A DNA stretch of 64,000 nt from NCBI RefSeq assembly GCF_028649475.1, contig NZ_JAQSIP010000001.1, positions 186,001 to 250,000 of the forward strand, in the 5' to 3' direction. Below, one piece after another: positions 31,150 to 39,832 of the stretch (within the stretch, counting starts at the first letter, position 1; each line of letters begins with the position of its first letter). The DNA comes from Curvibacter cyanobacteriorum. GTDB taxonomy: Bacteria; Pseudomonadota; Gammaproteobacteria; Burkholderiales; Burkholderiaceae_C. The position numbers and the translations under genes are program-made. The notes below the pieces were generated by a model. The model was not told the DNA's origin and made no database searches. It saw nothing but the letters and a program-made list of their open reading frames with translations.

Positions 31150-32160
31150 TTAGGTGGCCGCGCGTTCAGTCGAGCGTCGCTCGATGATCGAAAAGCCCAT
31201 GTCCTGCACCGGCTCGGTCACAGGCTGGCCCGCGCAGCGCTGCAAGATCATCTGGGCCGCGCGCTGGCCGATGCCGGCCCCGTCAACATGCACCGTGGTC
31301 AGGGCGGGCACCATGTGGGCCGAGAACTCGGCATTGCCAAAACCGCACAGGGCCAGGTCCTCGGGCACCCGCAGGCCACGGGCCTGGGCCTCCACCAGCA
31401 CACCTTGGGCCATCTGATCGGAGCTGCAATAGACGGCTTCCAGGGCCGGGCTTTGGGCCAGCAGTGCGCTCAGCGCCTCGCGCCCACGGGCCAGGCCGCT
31501 GGGCGCGGGCACCAGGGCGGTGGGCACCGGCTGGCCCCAGCGCGCCTCAAAGCCTGCACAGCGCTGCAGCGCACGCGGGTCGTTGGCGCTCGCGATGCCC
31601 ACACGCTGGCGTCCCTGACGGCGAAAGTAATCGGCAATCGCCGCCCCCACGGCGGGGTGTGAAAAGCCCACCAGCATGTCCACCGGCTGCGGGCTGAAGT
31701 CCCAGCTTTCCACCACCGGGATGCCCGCTTTTTGCAGGCGTTCGCGCGCGGCCGCCGCGTGCACCAGGCCCGTCATGAACAGGCCATCAGGGCGGCGGCT
31801 GATCATGGTGTTGATCAGGGCCTCCTCGCGCTGCACGTCGTAGCCTGTCTGGCCCAGGATCAGCTGGTAACCCGACTGCGCCAGGGTCTCGGTCAGCGTC
31901 TGCAGGGTGGGCAGGAACTGCGCCACCGACAAGGCCGGGATGATGCCCGCCACCATCTGGCTGCGCCGCGACTTGAGGCCACCGGCCATCAGGTTGGGCA
32001 GGTAGCCGGTCTGGGCCACGGCCTCTTGCACCCGGGCAATCGTCTTGTCCGACACCAGCTCGGGCTTGCTCAGGGCCCGCGAGGCGGTGATCAGCGACAC
32101 ACCGGCCAGGCGGGCGACGTCGTGCAGGGTGGCCGCCTTGGCAGCGGAGGAGGGTTTCAT
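31150..32160 (-). CDS. LacI-family repressor of the aldarate gene cluster
   Basis: A 336-residue LacI/GalR regulator. The N-terminal helix-turn-helix is TLHDVARLAGVSLITASRAL with the hinge YLPNLMAGGLKSRRSQMV. The periplasmic-binding-protein-like effector domain runs from AGIIPALSVAQF to DMGFSIIERRST. The wording is close to GntR-type gluconate repressors. The start was set at the ATG before KPSSAAKAATLHDVA, which gives normal family length; a further in-frame ATG at 32262 would add a Pro-rich extension with no clear ribosome site. It is divergent from the dehydratase genes. Two LacI-type operators lie between, so it most likely represses both directions until a sugar acid binds. Confidence 0.88.
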   Translation of the reverse strand: MKPSSAAKAATLHDVARLAGVSLITASRALSKPELVSDKTIARVQEAVAQTGYLPNLMAGGLKSRRSQMVAGIIPALSVAQFLPTLQTLTETLAQSGYQLILGQTGYDVQREEALINTMISRRPDGLFMTGLVHAAAARERLQKAGIPVVESWDFSPQPVDMLVGFSHPAVGAAIADYFRRQGRQRVGIASANDPRALQRCAGFEARWGQPVPTALVPAPSGLARGREALSALLAQSPALEAVYCSSDQMAQGVLVEAQARGLRVPEDLALCGFGNAEFSAHMVPALTTVHVDGAGIGQRAAQMILQRCAGQPVTEPVQDMGFSIIERRSTERAAT

Positions 32161-32350
32161 GGGCGCAGGCTGAGGCAAAGGAGGCGGTGAGGGGGCAGGG
32201 GCGGCCGGCGGACGCCAGGGTTGCAAGCCCGACAGGCCGGCCCAGACCGCATTTTGCGGCATGTTGAGCGCCCCGCGGCGGCAGCGGGTCGGCTGGGGGC
32301 TTGGCGGGAAGTCAGGGCAATTACCGAGGGTGAGGGGCTTGATTTCAAAA

Positions 32351-32366
32351 ATGACAACGCTATCAT
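32351..32366. promoter_or_regulatory. LacI-type operator O1
   Basis: ATGACAACGCTATCAT, an imperfect 16-bp palindrome with the central CG step typical of LacI/GalR operators. It differs from O2 at two positions and probably lies near the repressor's own promoter. Confidence 0.7.
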
Positions 32367-32446
32367 TCGTCCGTTCGAGCCTTTTTGAAGACAAATGGCC
32401 TGGTCAGGCCTGCATTCTTCATCAGCTCTCTTTTTATTTTTCGGGG

Positions 32447-32462
32447 ATGACAACGTTGTCAT
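32447..32462. promoter_or_regulatory. LacI-type operator O2 (perfect palindrome)
   Basis: ATGACAACGTTGTCAT, a perfect 16-bp palindrome with central CG. Its centre is 96 bp from that of O1, about nine helical turns, which would suit looping by a tetrameric or paired repressor. It lies 87 bp upstream of the dehydratase start codon. Confidence 0.8.
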
Positions 32463-32549
32463 TTGTGCATTCAGGCCGGTCCTGAGGCCCCCAATGACCC
32501 CTCCGGACCCACCGCCCCATGGGCCCGCCTTCTGCAAGGAAAGACTTTG

Positions 32550-33725
32550 ATGAGCGCCGTTTCCTCCGTCACCGCCCCCGCCGCCGCGGCCACCGGGGCA
32601 TCCGACAGCATTGCCTGGGTTCGGGTGTCGTCGTGCTACCTGCCGCTGGCCAACCCCATCAGCGATGCCAAGGTGCTGACAGGTCGACAAAAGCCGATGA
32701 CCGAGATCGCCATGCTGTTCGCCGAGGTGGAGACCCGCGATGGCCACCGAGGCCTGGGTTTCAGCTACTCCAAGCGGGCTGGCGGTCCCGGGCAGTTTGC
32801 GCACGCGCAGGAGATCGCGCCGGCCCTGCTGGGCGAGGACCCCAGCGACATCGCCAAGATCTGGACCAAGCTGTGCTGGGCCGGCGCCTCGGTGGGGCGC
32901 AGCGGCATGGGCGTGCAGGCGATTGGCGCGTTTGATGTGGCCTTGTACGACCTCAAGGCGCGCCGCGCCGGGCTGTCCCTGTCCAAGTTCCTGGGCTCGC
33001 AGCGCGACTCGGTGCGCTGCTACAACACCTCGGGTGGCTTCTTGCACACCCCCATCGACCAGTTGGTGGTCAACGCCCAGGCCTCGGTGGCGCGGGGCAT
33101 CGGGGGCATCAAGCTCAAGGTCGGGCAGCCCGACTGCGCGGCCGACATTGCGCGCCTGACCGCGGTGCGCCAGCAACTGGGCGACGCCGTGCCCATCATG
33201 GTCGACGCCAACCAGCAGTGGGACCGGCCCACGGCCCAGCGCATGTGCCGCATCTTTGAGCAGTTCAACCTGGTCTGGATTGAGGAGCCACTGGACGCTT
33301 ACGACTTCGAGGGCCATGCCGCCCTGGCCGCGCAGTTCGACACCCCGATCGCCACCGGCGAGATGCTGACCAGCACGACCGAGCACTTCGAGCTGATCCG
33401 CCACCGCGCCGCAGACTACCTGATGCCCGATGGCCCACGCGTGGGTGGCATCACCCCCTTCCTGAAGATTGCCGCCCAGGCCGAACACGCAGGCCTGATG
33501 CTGGGCCCGCACTTCGCGATGGAGCTGCACGTGCACCTGGGCGCCATCTACCCGACCGAGCCCTGGGTCGAGCACTTTGACTGGCTGGAGCCGCTGTTCA
33601 ACGAACGCCTGGAGATCCGCGACGGCCGAATGCAGGTGCCGACCCGCCCCGGTCTCGGCCTGAGCCTCAGCGACCAGGCGCGGGCCTGGACCCGGGGCAG
33701 CGCCGAGTTCGGTCAACGCCCCTGA
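32550..33725 (+). CDS. L-talarate/galactarate dehydratase (enolase superfamily)
   Basis: A 391-residue mandelate-racemase-group enolase-superfamily enzyme. It is strikingly similar, from memory, to Salmonella TalrD/Galr[40 protein letters not shown] and [17 protein letters not shown] are shared almost word for word. Catalytic residues are the KxK motif Lys188/Lys190 (IKLKVGQ) and His321 (GPHFAMELH). The metal ligands are the Asp of VDANQQWD, the Glu of [10 protein letters not shown] and the Glu of ATGEMLTS. It dehydrates L-talarate or galactarate to 5-keto-4-deoxy-glucarate in the cytosol. The start follows AAGGA. It is first in the aldarate operon under the LacI-type operators. Confidence 0.9.
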   Translation: MSAVSSVTAPAAAATGASDSIAWVRVSSCYLPLANPISDAKVLTGRQKPMTEIAMLFAEVETRDGHRGLGFSYSKRAGGPGQFAHAQEIAPALLGEDPSDIAKIWTKLCWAGASVGRSGMGVQAIGAFDVALYDLKARRAGLSLSKFLGSQRDSVRCYNTSGGFLHTPIDQLVVNAQASVARGIGGIKLKVGQPDCAADIARLTAVRQQLGDAVPIMVDANQQWDRPTAQRMCRIFEQFNLVWIEEPLDAYDFEGHAALAAQFDTPIATGEMLTSTTEHFELIRHRAADYLMPDGPRVGGITPFLKIAAQAEHAGLMLGPHFAMELHVHLGAIYPTEPWVEHFDWLEPLFNERLEIRDGRMQVPTRPGLGLSLSDQARAWTRGSAEFGQRP

Positions 33726-33790
33726 GGCCCAGGCCTGCAGGCCCGTCACCTGACCCCCACCCGACCCCATTTCCTGAGTTTCGATCCGCC

Positions 33791-35401
33791 ATGACGACCC
33801 CTGACACCCGCGCCGCCCATGCCAACTTGGTCAGCCCACCCAGCCCGGTGGGCCAGCCGCTCTACATCACCATGCACGAGGCCGACAACGTGGCCATCGT
33901 CGTCAACGACGGCGGCCTGCCGGCGGGCACGGTGTTCGCGTCGGGCCTGACCCTGCGCGAGAAAGTGCCCCAGGCCCACAAAGTGGCCCTGCAGGACATC
34001 CCCGAAGGGGGCGTGGTGCGCCGTTACAACGTGCCCATCGGCTACGCCTTGCAGGCCATTCCGGCCGGCAGCTGGGTGCACGAGCGCCTGCTCAAGATGC
34101 CCTCGGCGCGGGAGCTGGAGGGCCTGCCGATGGCCACCGTGAAGCCCCCGGTGCTGCCCCCGCTGGCGGGCTACACCTTCGAGGGTTACCGCAACGCCGA
34201 TGGTTCGGTGGGCACGCGCAACATCCTCGCCATCACCCAGACCGTGCAATGCGTGGCGGGGGTGACCCGCTTTGCGGTGCAGCGCATCAAGGACGAGTTG
34301 CTGCCGCTGTACCCCCACGTCGACGATGTGGTGTCGCTGGAGCACAGCTACGGCTGTGGCGTGGCGATCGATGCCCCGGCCGCGGTGATCCCGATCCGCA
34401 CGGTGCGCAACATCAGCCTGAACCCCAACTTTGGGGGCGAGGTGATGGTGGTGTCGCTGGGCTGCGAGAAGCTGCAGCCCGAGCGCCTGATGCCGCCCGG
34501 TTCGATCCCGCTGGTGGACGAGCGCGCCGCCGAGCCCGCGCTCGACGTGGTGTGCCTGCAGGACAACGCGCACGTCGGCTTCATGTCGATGGTCGATTCG
34601 ATCGTGCGCCAGGCGCGCCCGCACCTCGAGCGCCTGAACGCCCGCCGCCGCGTCACCGTGCCCGCCAGCGAACTCGTGGTGGGCGTGCAGTGCGGCGGCA
34701 GCGACGCCTTCAGTGGCGTCACTGCCAACCCCGCGGTGGGCTTTTGCACCGACTTGCTGGTGCGCGCGGGCGCCAGTGTGATGTTCTCCGAGGTTACCGA
34801 GGTGCGTGACGGCATTGACCAGCTCACCTCGCGCGCGGCCAGTCCCGAAGTGGCCGAAGCCATGGTCCGCGAGATGGCCTGGTACGACGCCTACCTGAAC
34901 CAGGGCCGGGTTGACCGCAGCGCCAACACCACGCCGGGCAACAAGCTCGGCGGCCTGTCCAACATCGTCGAAAAGGCCATGGGCTCGATCGTCAAGAGCG
35001 GCAGCGCCGCCATCAGCGGCGTCATCTCGCCGGGCGAGAAGCTCAAGCAAAAGGGCCTGATCTACGCCGCCACGCCAGCCAGCGACTTCATTTGCGGCAC
35101 CTTGCAGCTGGCCGCCGGCATGAACCTGCATGTGTTCACCACCGGCCGCGGGACCCCGTACGGTCTGGCCGAGGTGCCCGTCATCAAGGTGGCCACCCGC
35201 AACGACCTGGCGCGGCGCTGGCATGACCTGATGGACGTCAACGCCGGCACCATCGCGAGCGGCGAGAAGTCCATCGAGCAAGTGGGTTGGGAGTTGTTCC
35301 ACCTGATGCTCGACGTGGCCAGTGGCCGCCAGAAGACCTGGGCCGAGCGGTGGAAGCTGCACAACACCCTGGTGCTGTTCAACCCGGCCCCGGTGACCTG
35401 A
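33791..35401 (+). CDS. garD: Galactarate dehydratase, GarD/UxaA family
   Basis: A 536-residue UxaA/GarD-type dehydratase (E. coli GarD is 523). The N-terminal SAF domain covers about residues 25-100 ([18 protein letters not shown]). The catalytic body has [71 protein letters not shown] and [19 protein letters not shown]. It converts galactarate to 5-keto-4-deoxy-glucarate using a divalent metal, probably iron. It sits 65 nt after an unrelated enzyme with overlapping activity, which is unusual. Altronate dehydratase or another aldarate specificity is the main alternative. Confidence 0.87.
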   Translation: MTTPDTRAAHANLVSPPSPVGQPLYITMHEADNVAIVVNDGGLPAGTVFASGLTLREKVPQAHKVALQDIPEGGVVRRYNVPIGYALQAIPAGSWVHERLLKMPSARELEGLPMATVKPPVLPPLAGYTFEGYRNADGSVGTRNILAITQTVQCVAGVTRFAVQRIKDELLPLYPHVDDVVSLEHSYGCGVAIDAPAAVIPIRTVRNISLNPNFGGEVMVVSLGCEKLQPERLMPPGSIPLVDERAAEPALDVVCLQDNAHVGFMSMVDSIVRQARPHLERLNARRRVTVPASELVVGVQCGGSDAFSGVTANPAVGFCTDLLVRAGASVMFSEVTEVRDGIDQLTSRAASPEVAEAMVREMAWYDAYLNQGRVDRSANTTPGNKLGGLSNIVEKAMGSIVKSGSAAISGVISPGEKLKQKGLIYAATPASDFICGTLQLAAGMNLHVFTTGRGTPYGLAEVPVIKVATRNDLARRWHDLMDVNAGTIASGEKSIEQVGWELFHLMLDVASGRQKTWAERWKLHNTLVLFNPAPVT

Positions 35402-35497
35402 ACCGGGCCGAGCGCCCCAATGCGTGACCCAACCCACTGGCCTTTCAGCAAGCCTGCAAGACAGGCGGCCAGTTTTTCAACCCTCTGGAGACAAACC

Positions 35498-36451
35498 ATG
35501 AAGAAACTGCTTTGCGCCCTGGCCACCACACTGGCCCTGGGCAGCGCCCTGGCCTGGCCCGACAAGCCCGTCACCTTGCTGGTGCCGTTCCCGCCTGGGG
35601 GCTCGACCGACCTGATCGCGCGCTCGCTGGGCCCCAAGCTGCAGGAGAAGCTGGGCGGCACCTTTCTGGTCGAGAACAAGGCGGGCGCGGGCGGCACCGT
35701 GGGGGCCACGGCGGCCAAGCGCTCGGCGCCCGACGGGTACACGGTGTTCGTCACCTCGCTGGGGCCGTTGGTGATTGGCCCGCACCTGCTGAAGAACCTG
35801 GGCTACGACCCGCTGAAAGACTTTGACTACATCACGGTGGCGGTGCAGGCGCCCAACGTGCTCGCGGTGCCGGCGGCGTCTTCGTTCAAGACCCTGGCGG
35901 ATGTGCAGGCCTACCTCAAGGCCAATCCCAGCAAGATGACGTTCGCCTCGGCCGGCAATGGCACCAGCGACCACCTGACGGCCGAGCTGTTCTGGCAACA
36001 AACGGGCACCACGGCCACCCACATCCCGTACAAGGGCGGTGCCCCGGCCATGACGGACCTGCTGGGTGGCCAGGTGGACGCGTCCTTCATGAACATCAAC
36101 ACCGGCTTGCCCAACATCAAGGCGGGCAAGCTGCGCGCCCTGGCCGTGACCAGCGCCAAGCGCTCGCCGCTGCTGCCCGACGTGCCCACCCTTGAGGAGC
36201 TGGGCATCAAGGGCGCCACCGTCTACTCGTGGCAGGCCTTTGCCGCGCCCAAGGGGCTGCCTGCCGACATCAAGACCAAGCTGTACGACGCCATCGTGGC
36301 GGGTCTGAACGACCCCGCCATCAAGCCCAAGTTGCTGGAGCTGGGCTTTGAGATCGTGGCCAACACGCCCGATCAGTTCACCGCCTACCAGGCCGCCGAG
36401 TTCGCGCGCTGGAAGAAGGTGATCGAGGTCGGCAAGATCACCGCCGACTGA
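35498..36451 (+). CDS. Bug-family (TctC-type) solute-binding protein
   Basis: A 317-residue periplasmic binding protein of the tripartite tricarboxylate transporter (Bug) family. The signal peptide is MKKLLCALATTLALGSALAW. The body shows the family hallmarks PDKPVTLLVPFPPGGSTDLIARSLG, VENKAGAGGTVGA, PYKGGAPAMTDLLGGQVDA and FNINTGLP-like FMNINTGLPNIKAGK. Bug proteins bind carboxylates through bridging waters. The operon context points to a galactarate, glucarate or related sugar-acid ligand. No tctB or tctA partner is adjacent, so it must share a transporter encoded elsewhere, possibly the tctBA at 46987-49027. Confidence 0.9.
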   Translation: MKKLLCALATTLALGSALAWPDKPVTLLVPFPPGGSTDLIARSLGPKLQEKLGGTFLVENKAGAGGTVGATAAKRSAPDGYTVFVTSLGPLVIGPHLLKNLGYDPLKDFDYITVAVQAPNVLAVPAASSFKTLADVQAYLKANPSKMTFASAGNGTSDHLTAELFWQQTGTTATHIPYKGGAPAMTDLLGGQVDASFMNINTGLPNIKAGKLRALAVTSAKRSPLLPDVPTLEELGIKGATVYSWQAFAAPKGLPADIKTKLYDAIVAGLNDPAIKPKLLELGFEIVANTPDQFTAYQAAEFARWKKVIEVGKITAD

Positions 36452-36580
36452 CCCCTGCAACGCCCGTTGCGCACCAAGGCGCGCGGGCCCCCCCAGAACT
36501 GGGCCACGGGCTCGGCCCTTGCCGAGCCTGTCGCCTGGTCACGCCTGTTTGTTTTCACCCCACTGACTCAAGGAGACGCC

Positions 36581-37642
36581 ATGAACACCATGCCCCCCGC
36601 CGACGACCGCCGTCGCCACTTCTTCAAAGCCGCTGCCGGTGCCGGCCTGGCGGTGGCCAGCGGCCTGGCTTCGGCCCAGAACGTGCCCTTCAAGCCCAAC
36701 GCGCGCTACCCCGATGTGTCGGTCGAGATCCTGGACCCCAGTTTTGCCAAGTACCGCATCTACAGCAGCTCGGTCGAGCAGTTGGCCAGTGGCATGCGCT
36801 GGGCCGAGGGCCCGGCGTACTTCCCTGCGGGCAAGTACCTGCTGGTCAGCGACATCCCGAACAACCGGATCATGAAGTACGACGAGACCAATGGGGCCTT
36901 CAGCGTGTTCCGCGACAACGCCAACTACGTCAACGGCAATGTGCGCGACCGTCAGGGCCGCCTGATCAGCTGCGAGCATTCGGTCACCCGCCGCGTCACC
37001 CGCACCGAGTTTGACGGCAGCATCAAGGTGCTGGCCGACAGCTACCAGGGCAAACGCCTCAACGCGCCGAACGACATCGTGGTCAAGTCCGACGACAGCA
37101 TCTGGTTCACCGACCCGCTGTTCGGCATCAATGGCGAATGGGAAGGCTCGCGTGCCAAGCCCGAGCAGGCGACCACCAACGTCTACCGCATCGCCCCCGA
37201 TGGCACGATCAAGGCCGTCATCACCGACATCGTCAACCCCAATGGCCTGGCCTTTTCGCCGGACGAGAAAAAGCTCTACGTGGTCGAGTGGAAGGGCACG
37301 CCGTTCCGCAGCATCTGGAGCTTTGACGTGGCCGCCGATGGCAGCGTCAGCAACAAGACCAAGCTGATCGACGCCGCGGGACCGGGCGCCCTGGATGGCT
37401 TCAAGGTCGACCGCGATGGCAACCTGTGGTGCGGTTGGGGCAGCAATGGCTCGGCCGACGCCAAGTCCGAGGACCTCGACGGTGTGCGCGTGTTCAACCC
37501 GCAGGGCAAGGCGATTGGCTTCATCCGCCTGCCCGAGCGCTGCGCCAACCTGACCTTTGGCGGCCCCAAGAACAACCGCCTCTACATGGCCAGCTGCCAT
37601 TCGCTGTACGCGCTCTACGTCGAAGCCCACGGCGCGGTGTGA
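36581..37642 (+). CDS. Tat-exported SMP-30/gluconolactonase-family protein
   Basis: A 353-residue six-bladed beta-propeller lactonase of the SMP-30/Gluconolactonase/LRE family (PF08450). The N-terminus DDRRRHFFKAAAGAGLAVASGLASAQ is a twin-arginine signal (RRxFFK), so the protein is folded and then exported. Metal-binding features include the Glu of MRWAEGPAYFPAGKYLLVSD, LNAPNDIVVKSDDSIWFTDP, NPNGLAFSPDEKKLYVV and GALDGFKVDRDGNLWC. It probably opens aldono- or aldarolactones in the periplasm, supplying free acid to the Bug protein encoded just upstream. AAGGAGA precedes the ATG. It closes the aldarate cluster. Confidence 0.9.
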   Translation: MNTMPPADDRRRHFFKAAAGAGLAVASGLASAQNVPFKPNARYPDVSVEILDPSFAKYRIYSSSVEQLASGMRWAEGPAYFPAGKYLLVSDIPNNRIMKYDETNGAFSVFRDNANYVNGNVRDRQGRLISCEHSVTRRVTRTEFDGSIKVLADSYQGKRLNAPNDIVVKSDDSIWFTDPLFGINGEWEGSRAKPEQATTNVYRIAPDGTIKAVITDIVNPNGLAFSPDEKKLYVVEWKGTPFRSIWSFDVAADGSVSNKTKLIDAAGPGALDGFKVDRDGNLWCGWGSNGSADAKSEDLDGVRVFNPQGKAIGFIRLPERCANLTFGGPKNNRLYMASCHSLYALYVEAHGAV

Positions 37643-37721
37643 TGCGCCCGCAGCGTCCCGCTGCCCCCTGCGCGGGGCTGGACGGAGCCGAGCCAGACCG
37701 AGCCCGGGTACCAAACTAGGG

Positions 37722-38687
37722 TCAAGGGTTCGGTGGCTTGAGGGGGGCTGACGCTGACGGCGATGCCCCTGCCGAGCCGGGCGCCAGGGCCTCCACCAGG
37801 TGGTCGATCCAGACCCGCAGCTTGGCGGGCAAAAAGCGCTGTGACGGGTACAGCAGCCACAGTGGGCCGGCGTAGTCGGTCAGGTGCGTCCAGTCGGGCA
37901 GCACCCGCTCCAGGTCCCCCGCCTCCAGGGCCCGGTGCGCGCAGAAGCCCGGCAGGCTGGCGATGCCCAGGTGGTGCAGGGCGCCCTCCAGCCGCACCTC
38001 GCTGTGGTTGGCCAGGTAGCGTCCGCGCACCTTGACGCTGGCGTGCGTTTCACCGCGCTGGAAGCGCCAGATCTGGTCACCCGGGTGCTCGCCCAGCGCC
38101 AGGCAGCTGTGCTGCGCCAGGTCCTGCGGGTGCCGGGGCCGGCCGTGCTGGTCCAGGTACTGGGGCGTGGCACAGATCAGGTGTGGCAACTGGGTCAGTG
38201 GCCGCCCCGCCAGCCCGGGGGGCGGGCTGTCGGTGATGCACAGCGCCACATCAATGGCTTCGGCCAGCAGGTCCACTTCGCGGTCGTTGACCACCAGTTG
38301 CACGTCCACCTCGGGGTAGCGCTGCAAGAAGGCGGGCACCCAGGGGTGGATCACCTGACGCGCCACCGCCTTGGGGCAACTCACCCGCACCACGCCGCGC
38401 GGGCGCGCGGTGTGGGTGTCGCTCAGGGCCAGCACCTCGCGGGCCGCGCCCACCAGGGTCTGACAGCGTGCGTGGGCGGCCTGGCCGGCCTCCGTCAGGC
38501 GCAGTCGGCGCGTGGTGCGCTCCAGCAGGCGGACCTGCAGGCGCGCCTCCAGACGTGCCACTTGGCGGCTCACCGCGGACGGGGTCAGCCCCAGGTCACG
38601 CGCGGCGCCCGAGAAGCTGCCAGCCTCCACGACGCGGGCGAACACCGCCATCTCCGGCAGGCTTTCCAGGGGGAGATTCATGTTCAT
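37722..38687 (-). CDS. LysR-family transcriptional regulator
   Basis: A 321-residue LysR-type regulator. The winged helix is at the N-terminus (MAVFARVVEAGSFSGAARDL, then TPSAVSRQVARLEARLQVRL). The effector domain follows, with VRVSCPKAVARQVIHPWVPA at its start and LWLLYPSQRFLPAKLRVWID near its end, as in CrgA/DmlR-type members. It is divergent from an EamA-type exporter, which is its likely target. The ATG at 38687 is preferred over a TTG three codons upstream; another ATG lies two codons downstream. Confidence 0.88.
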   Translation of the reverse strand: MNMNLPLESLPEMAVFARVVEAGSFSGAARDLGLTPSAVSRQVARLEARLQVRLLERTTRRLRLTEAGQAAHARCQTLVGAAREVLALSDTHTARPRGVVRVSCPKAVARQVIHPWVPAFLQRYPEVDVQLVVNDREVDLLAEAIDVALCITDSPPPGLAGRPLTQLPHLICATPQYLDQHGRPRHPQDLAQHSCLALGEHPGDQIWRFQRGETHASVKVRGRYLANHSEVRLEGALHHLGIASLPGFCAHRALEAGDLERVLPDWTHLTDYAGPLWLLYPSQRFLPAKLRVWIDHLVEALAPGSAGASPSASAPLKPPNP

Positions 38688-38714
38688 GGGGAACAAGTGT
38701 TGATCTTGAGGGGG

Positions 38715-38723
38715 TGATTATCA
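38715..38723. promoter_or_regulatory. Candidate LysR-type site, TGATTATCA
   Basis: A perfect 9-bp inverted repeat (TGAT-T-ATCA) in the 95-bp divergent gap between the LysR gene and the exporter gene. Position and symmetry suit a LysR-type operator; the assignment is speculative. Confidence 0.35.
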
Positions 38724-38782
38724 GTGTGGGGGAATCAGTAGAACATCGCAGTCTTCTGAGTCCCTGAGCCTGTGAGTCCGCT

Positions 38783-39682
38783 GTGAAGATCGCTTTGAGC
38801 CCCATCCTCTGGTCTGCCGCTGCCCGCCGCCACCTGTCCGACGCGATGTTGCTGGGGGTGGCGGCCGTCTGGGGCAGCAGTTACGGCGTGGCCAAGGGCG
38901 CCTTGGCCTACTACCCGGTGCTGGGCTTTCTGGCGCTGCGTTTTGGCTTGACGGGCCTGCTCTTGCTGCCGTCTTTGTGGCGGCTGACGGCCGCCCAGTG
39001 GCGCGACACCTGGCGCTGTGGCCTGCCGCTCGGGGCCTTGTTGCTGGGCATCTTCCTGGCTGAAACCCATGGCGTCAGCCTGACCCAGGCCTCGAACGCG
39101 GCGTTCTTAATCAGCCTGTGCGTGGTGCTGACCCCGTGGGCGGCCTGGTGGCGCCTGGGCGAGCGACCGAGTGCCAGCGCCTGGGGGTGGGGGGGCTGTT
39201 CGGTCGCCGGGGCGGCTTTGTTGTCAGGCGGCTGGGACGGCGACTGGGCCTGGGGTGACGCCTTGATTTTGTTGGCGGCCGTGCTGCGGGCATGGATGGT
39301 GTGCGAGACGCGGCGCCTGACCCAGCACCGCCCGGTGCCGGCGCTGGCGCTGACCGCCTGGCAGGCTTGGGTGGTGGCCGCCGGCTGTGCCGCCCTGGCC
39401 TGGCTCAGCCCCGGCCCCGCGGTGCCGCTGCCCACCGCCCCGGCGTTCTGGGGCGCTTGTGCCTACCTGGTGCTGGCGTGCACGGTGTTCGCGTTCTATG
39501 CGCAGAACTGGGCCCTGCGGCACAGTGGCCCCACGCGCGTGGCCTTGCTGATGGGCAGCGAGCCGCTGTTTGGCGCTCTGTGGGCCGTGGCCCTGTGGCA
39601 AGAGCAATTGCGGCCACTGCAGTGGGGGGGCTGTGCCTTGATTGCCCTGGCGGTGCTGGGCAGCAGCGTGCGGCGGGGCTGA
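38783..39682 (+). CDS. EamA-family (DMT) transporter
   Basis: A 299-residue inner-membrane protein with ten predicted helices in two EamA repeats. The first begins at DAMLLGVAAVWGSSYGVAKGAL, and the second ends at TRVALLMGSEPLFGALWAVALWQE. These are the characteristic helix 1 and helix 9 motifs of the drug/metabolite transporter superfamily. The substrate is not predictable; many members export amino acids or other metabolites. The start is GTG (VKIALSPILW). An ATG 21 codons downstream, just before the first helix, is an alternative. It is divergent from a LysR regulator. Confidence 0.88.
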   Translation: MKIALSPILWSAAARRHLSDAMLLGVAAVWGSSYGVAKGALAYYPVLGFLALRFGLTGLLLLPSLWRLTAAQWRDTWRCGLPLGALLLGIFLAETHGVSLTQASNAAFLISLCVVLTPWAAWWRLGERPSASAWGWGGCSVAGAALLSGGWDGDWAWGDALILLAAVLRAWMVCETRRLTQHRPVPALALTAWQAWVVAAGCAALAWLSPGPAVPLPTAPAFWGACAYLVLACTVFAFYAQNWALRHSGPTRVALLMGSEPLFGALWAVALWQEQLRPLQWGGCALIALAVLGSSVRRG

Positions 39683-39832
39683 GGGGCCTGGTCAGGGGGC
39701 AGGCCACTGGCCGGCCTTGAGGGGCGCGCCGTGCCAGGCCGCGCACACATTGCATAGACTGGAGGGCTGTGCTGCCGGCCCGCGTGGCGTCCCGTCACCG
39801 CCGGCTGGCCCGCGCGTCTCTCCAGTCTGACC

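Larger units (their letters stand above)
32161..32549. other. 389-bp divergent regulatory region, lacI-type / dehydratase
   Basis: The largest gene-free stretch in the window. The 32161-32340 part is GC-rich and has weak coding potential as an N-terminal extension of the LacI gene, with no ribosome site I trust. The 32341-32470 part is AT-richer and carries the two operators and a TTTTTATTTTTC run at 32431-32442. The talarate dehydratase ribosome site (AAGGA) is at its right end. Confidence 0.6.

Noticed and set aside
32163-32394. N-terminal extension of the LacI-type regulator
   Set aside because: It is Pro/Ala-rich, overlaps operator O1, has no convincing ribosome site, and would put the DNA-binding domain far from the N-terminus, unlike the family.
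34900-35401. GarD possibly being altronate dehydratase (UxaA)
   Set aside because: The full-length fused SAF plus catalytic body and its place beside talarate/galactarate dehydratase fit GarD better, though specificity is not proven.
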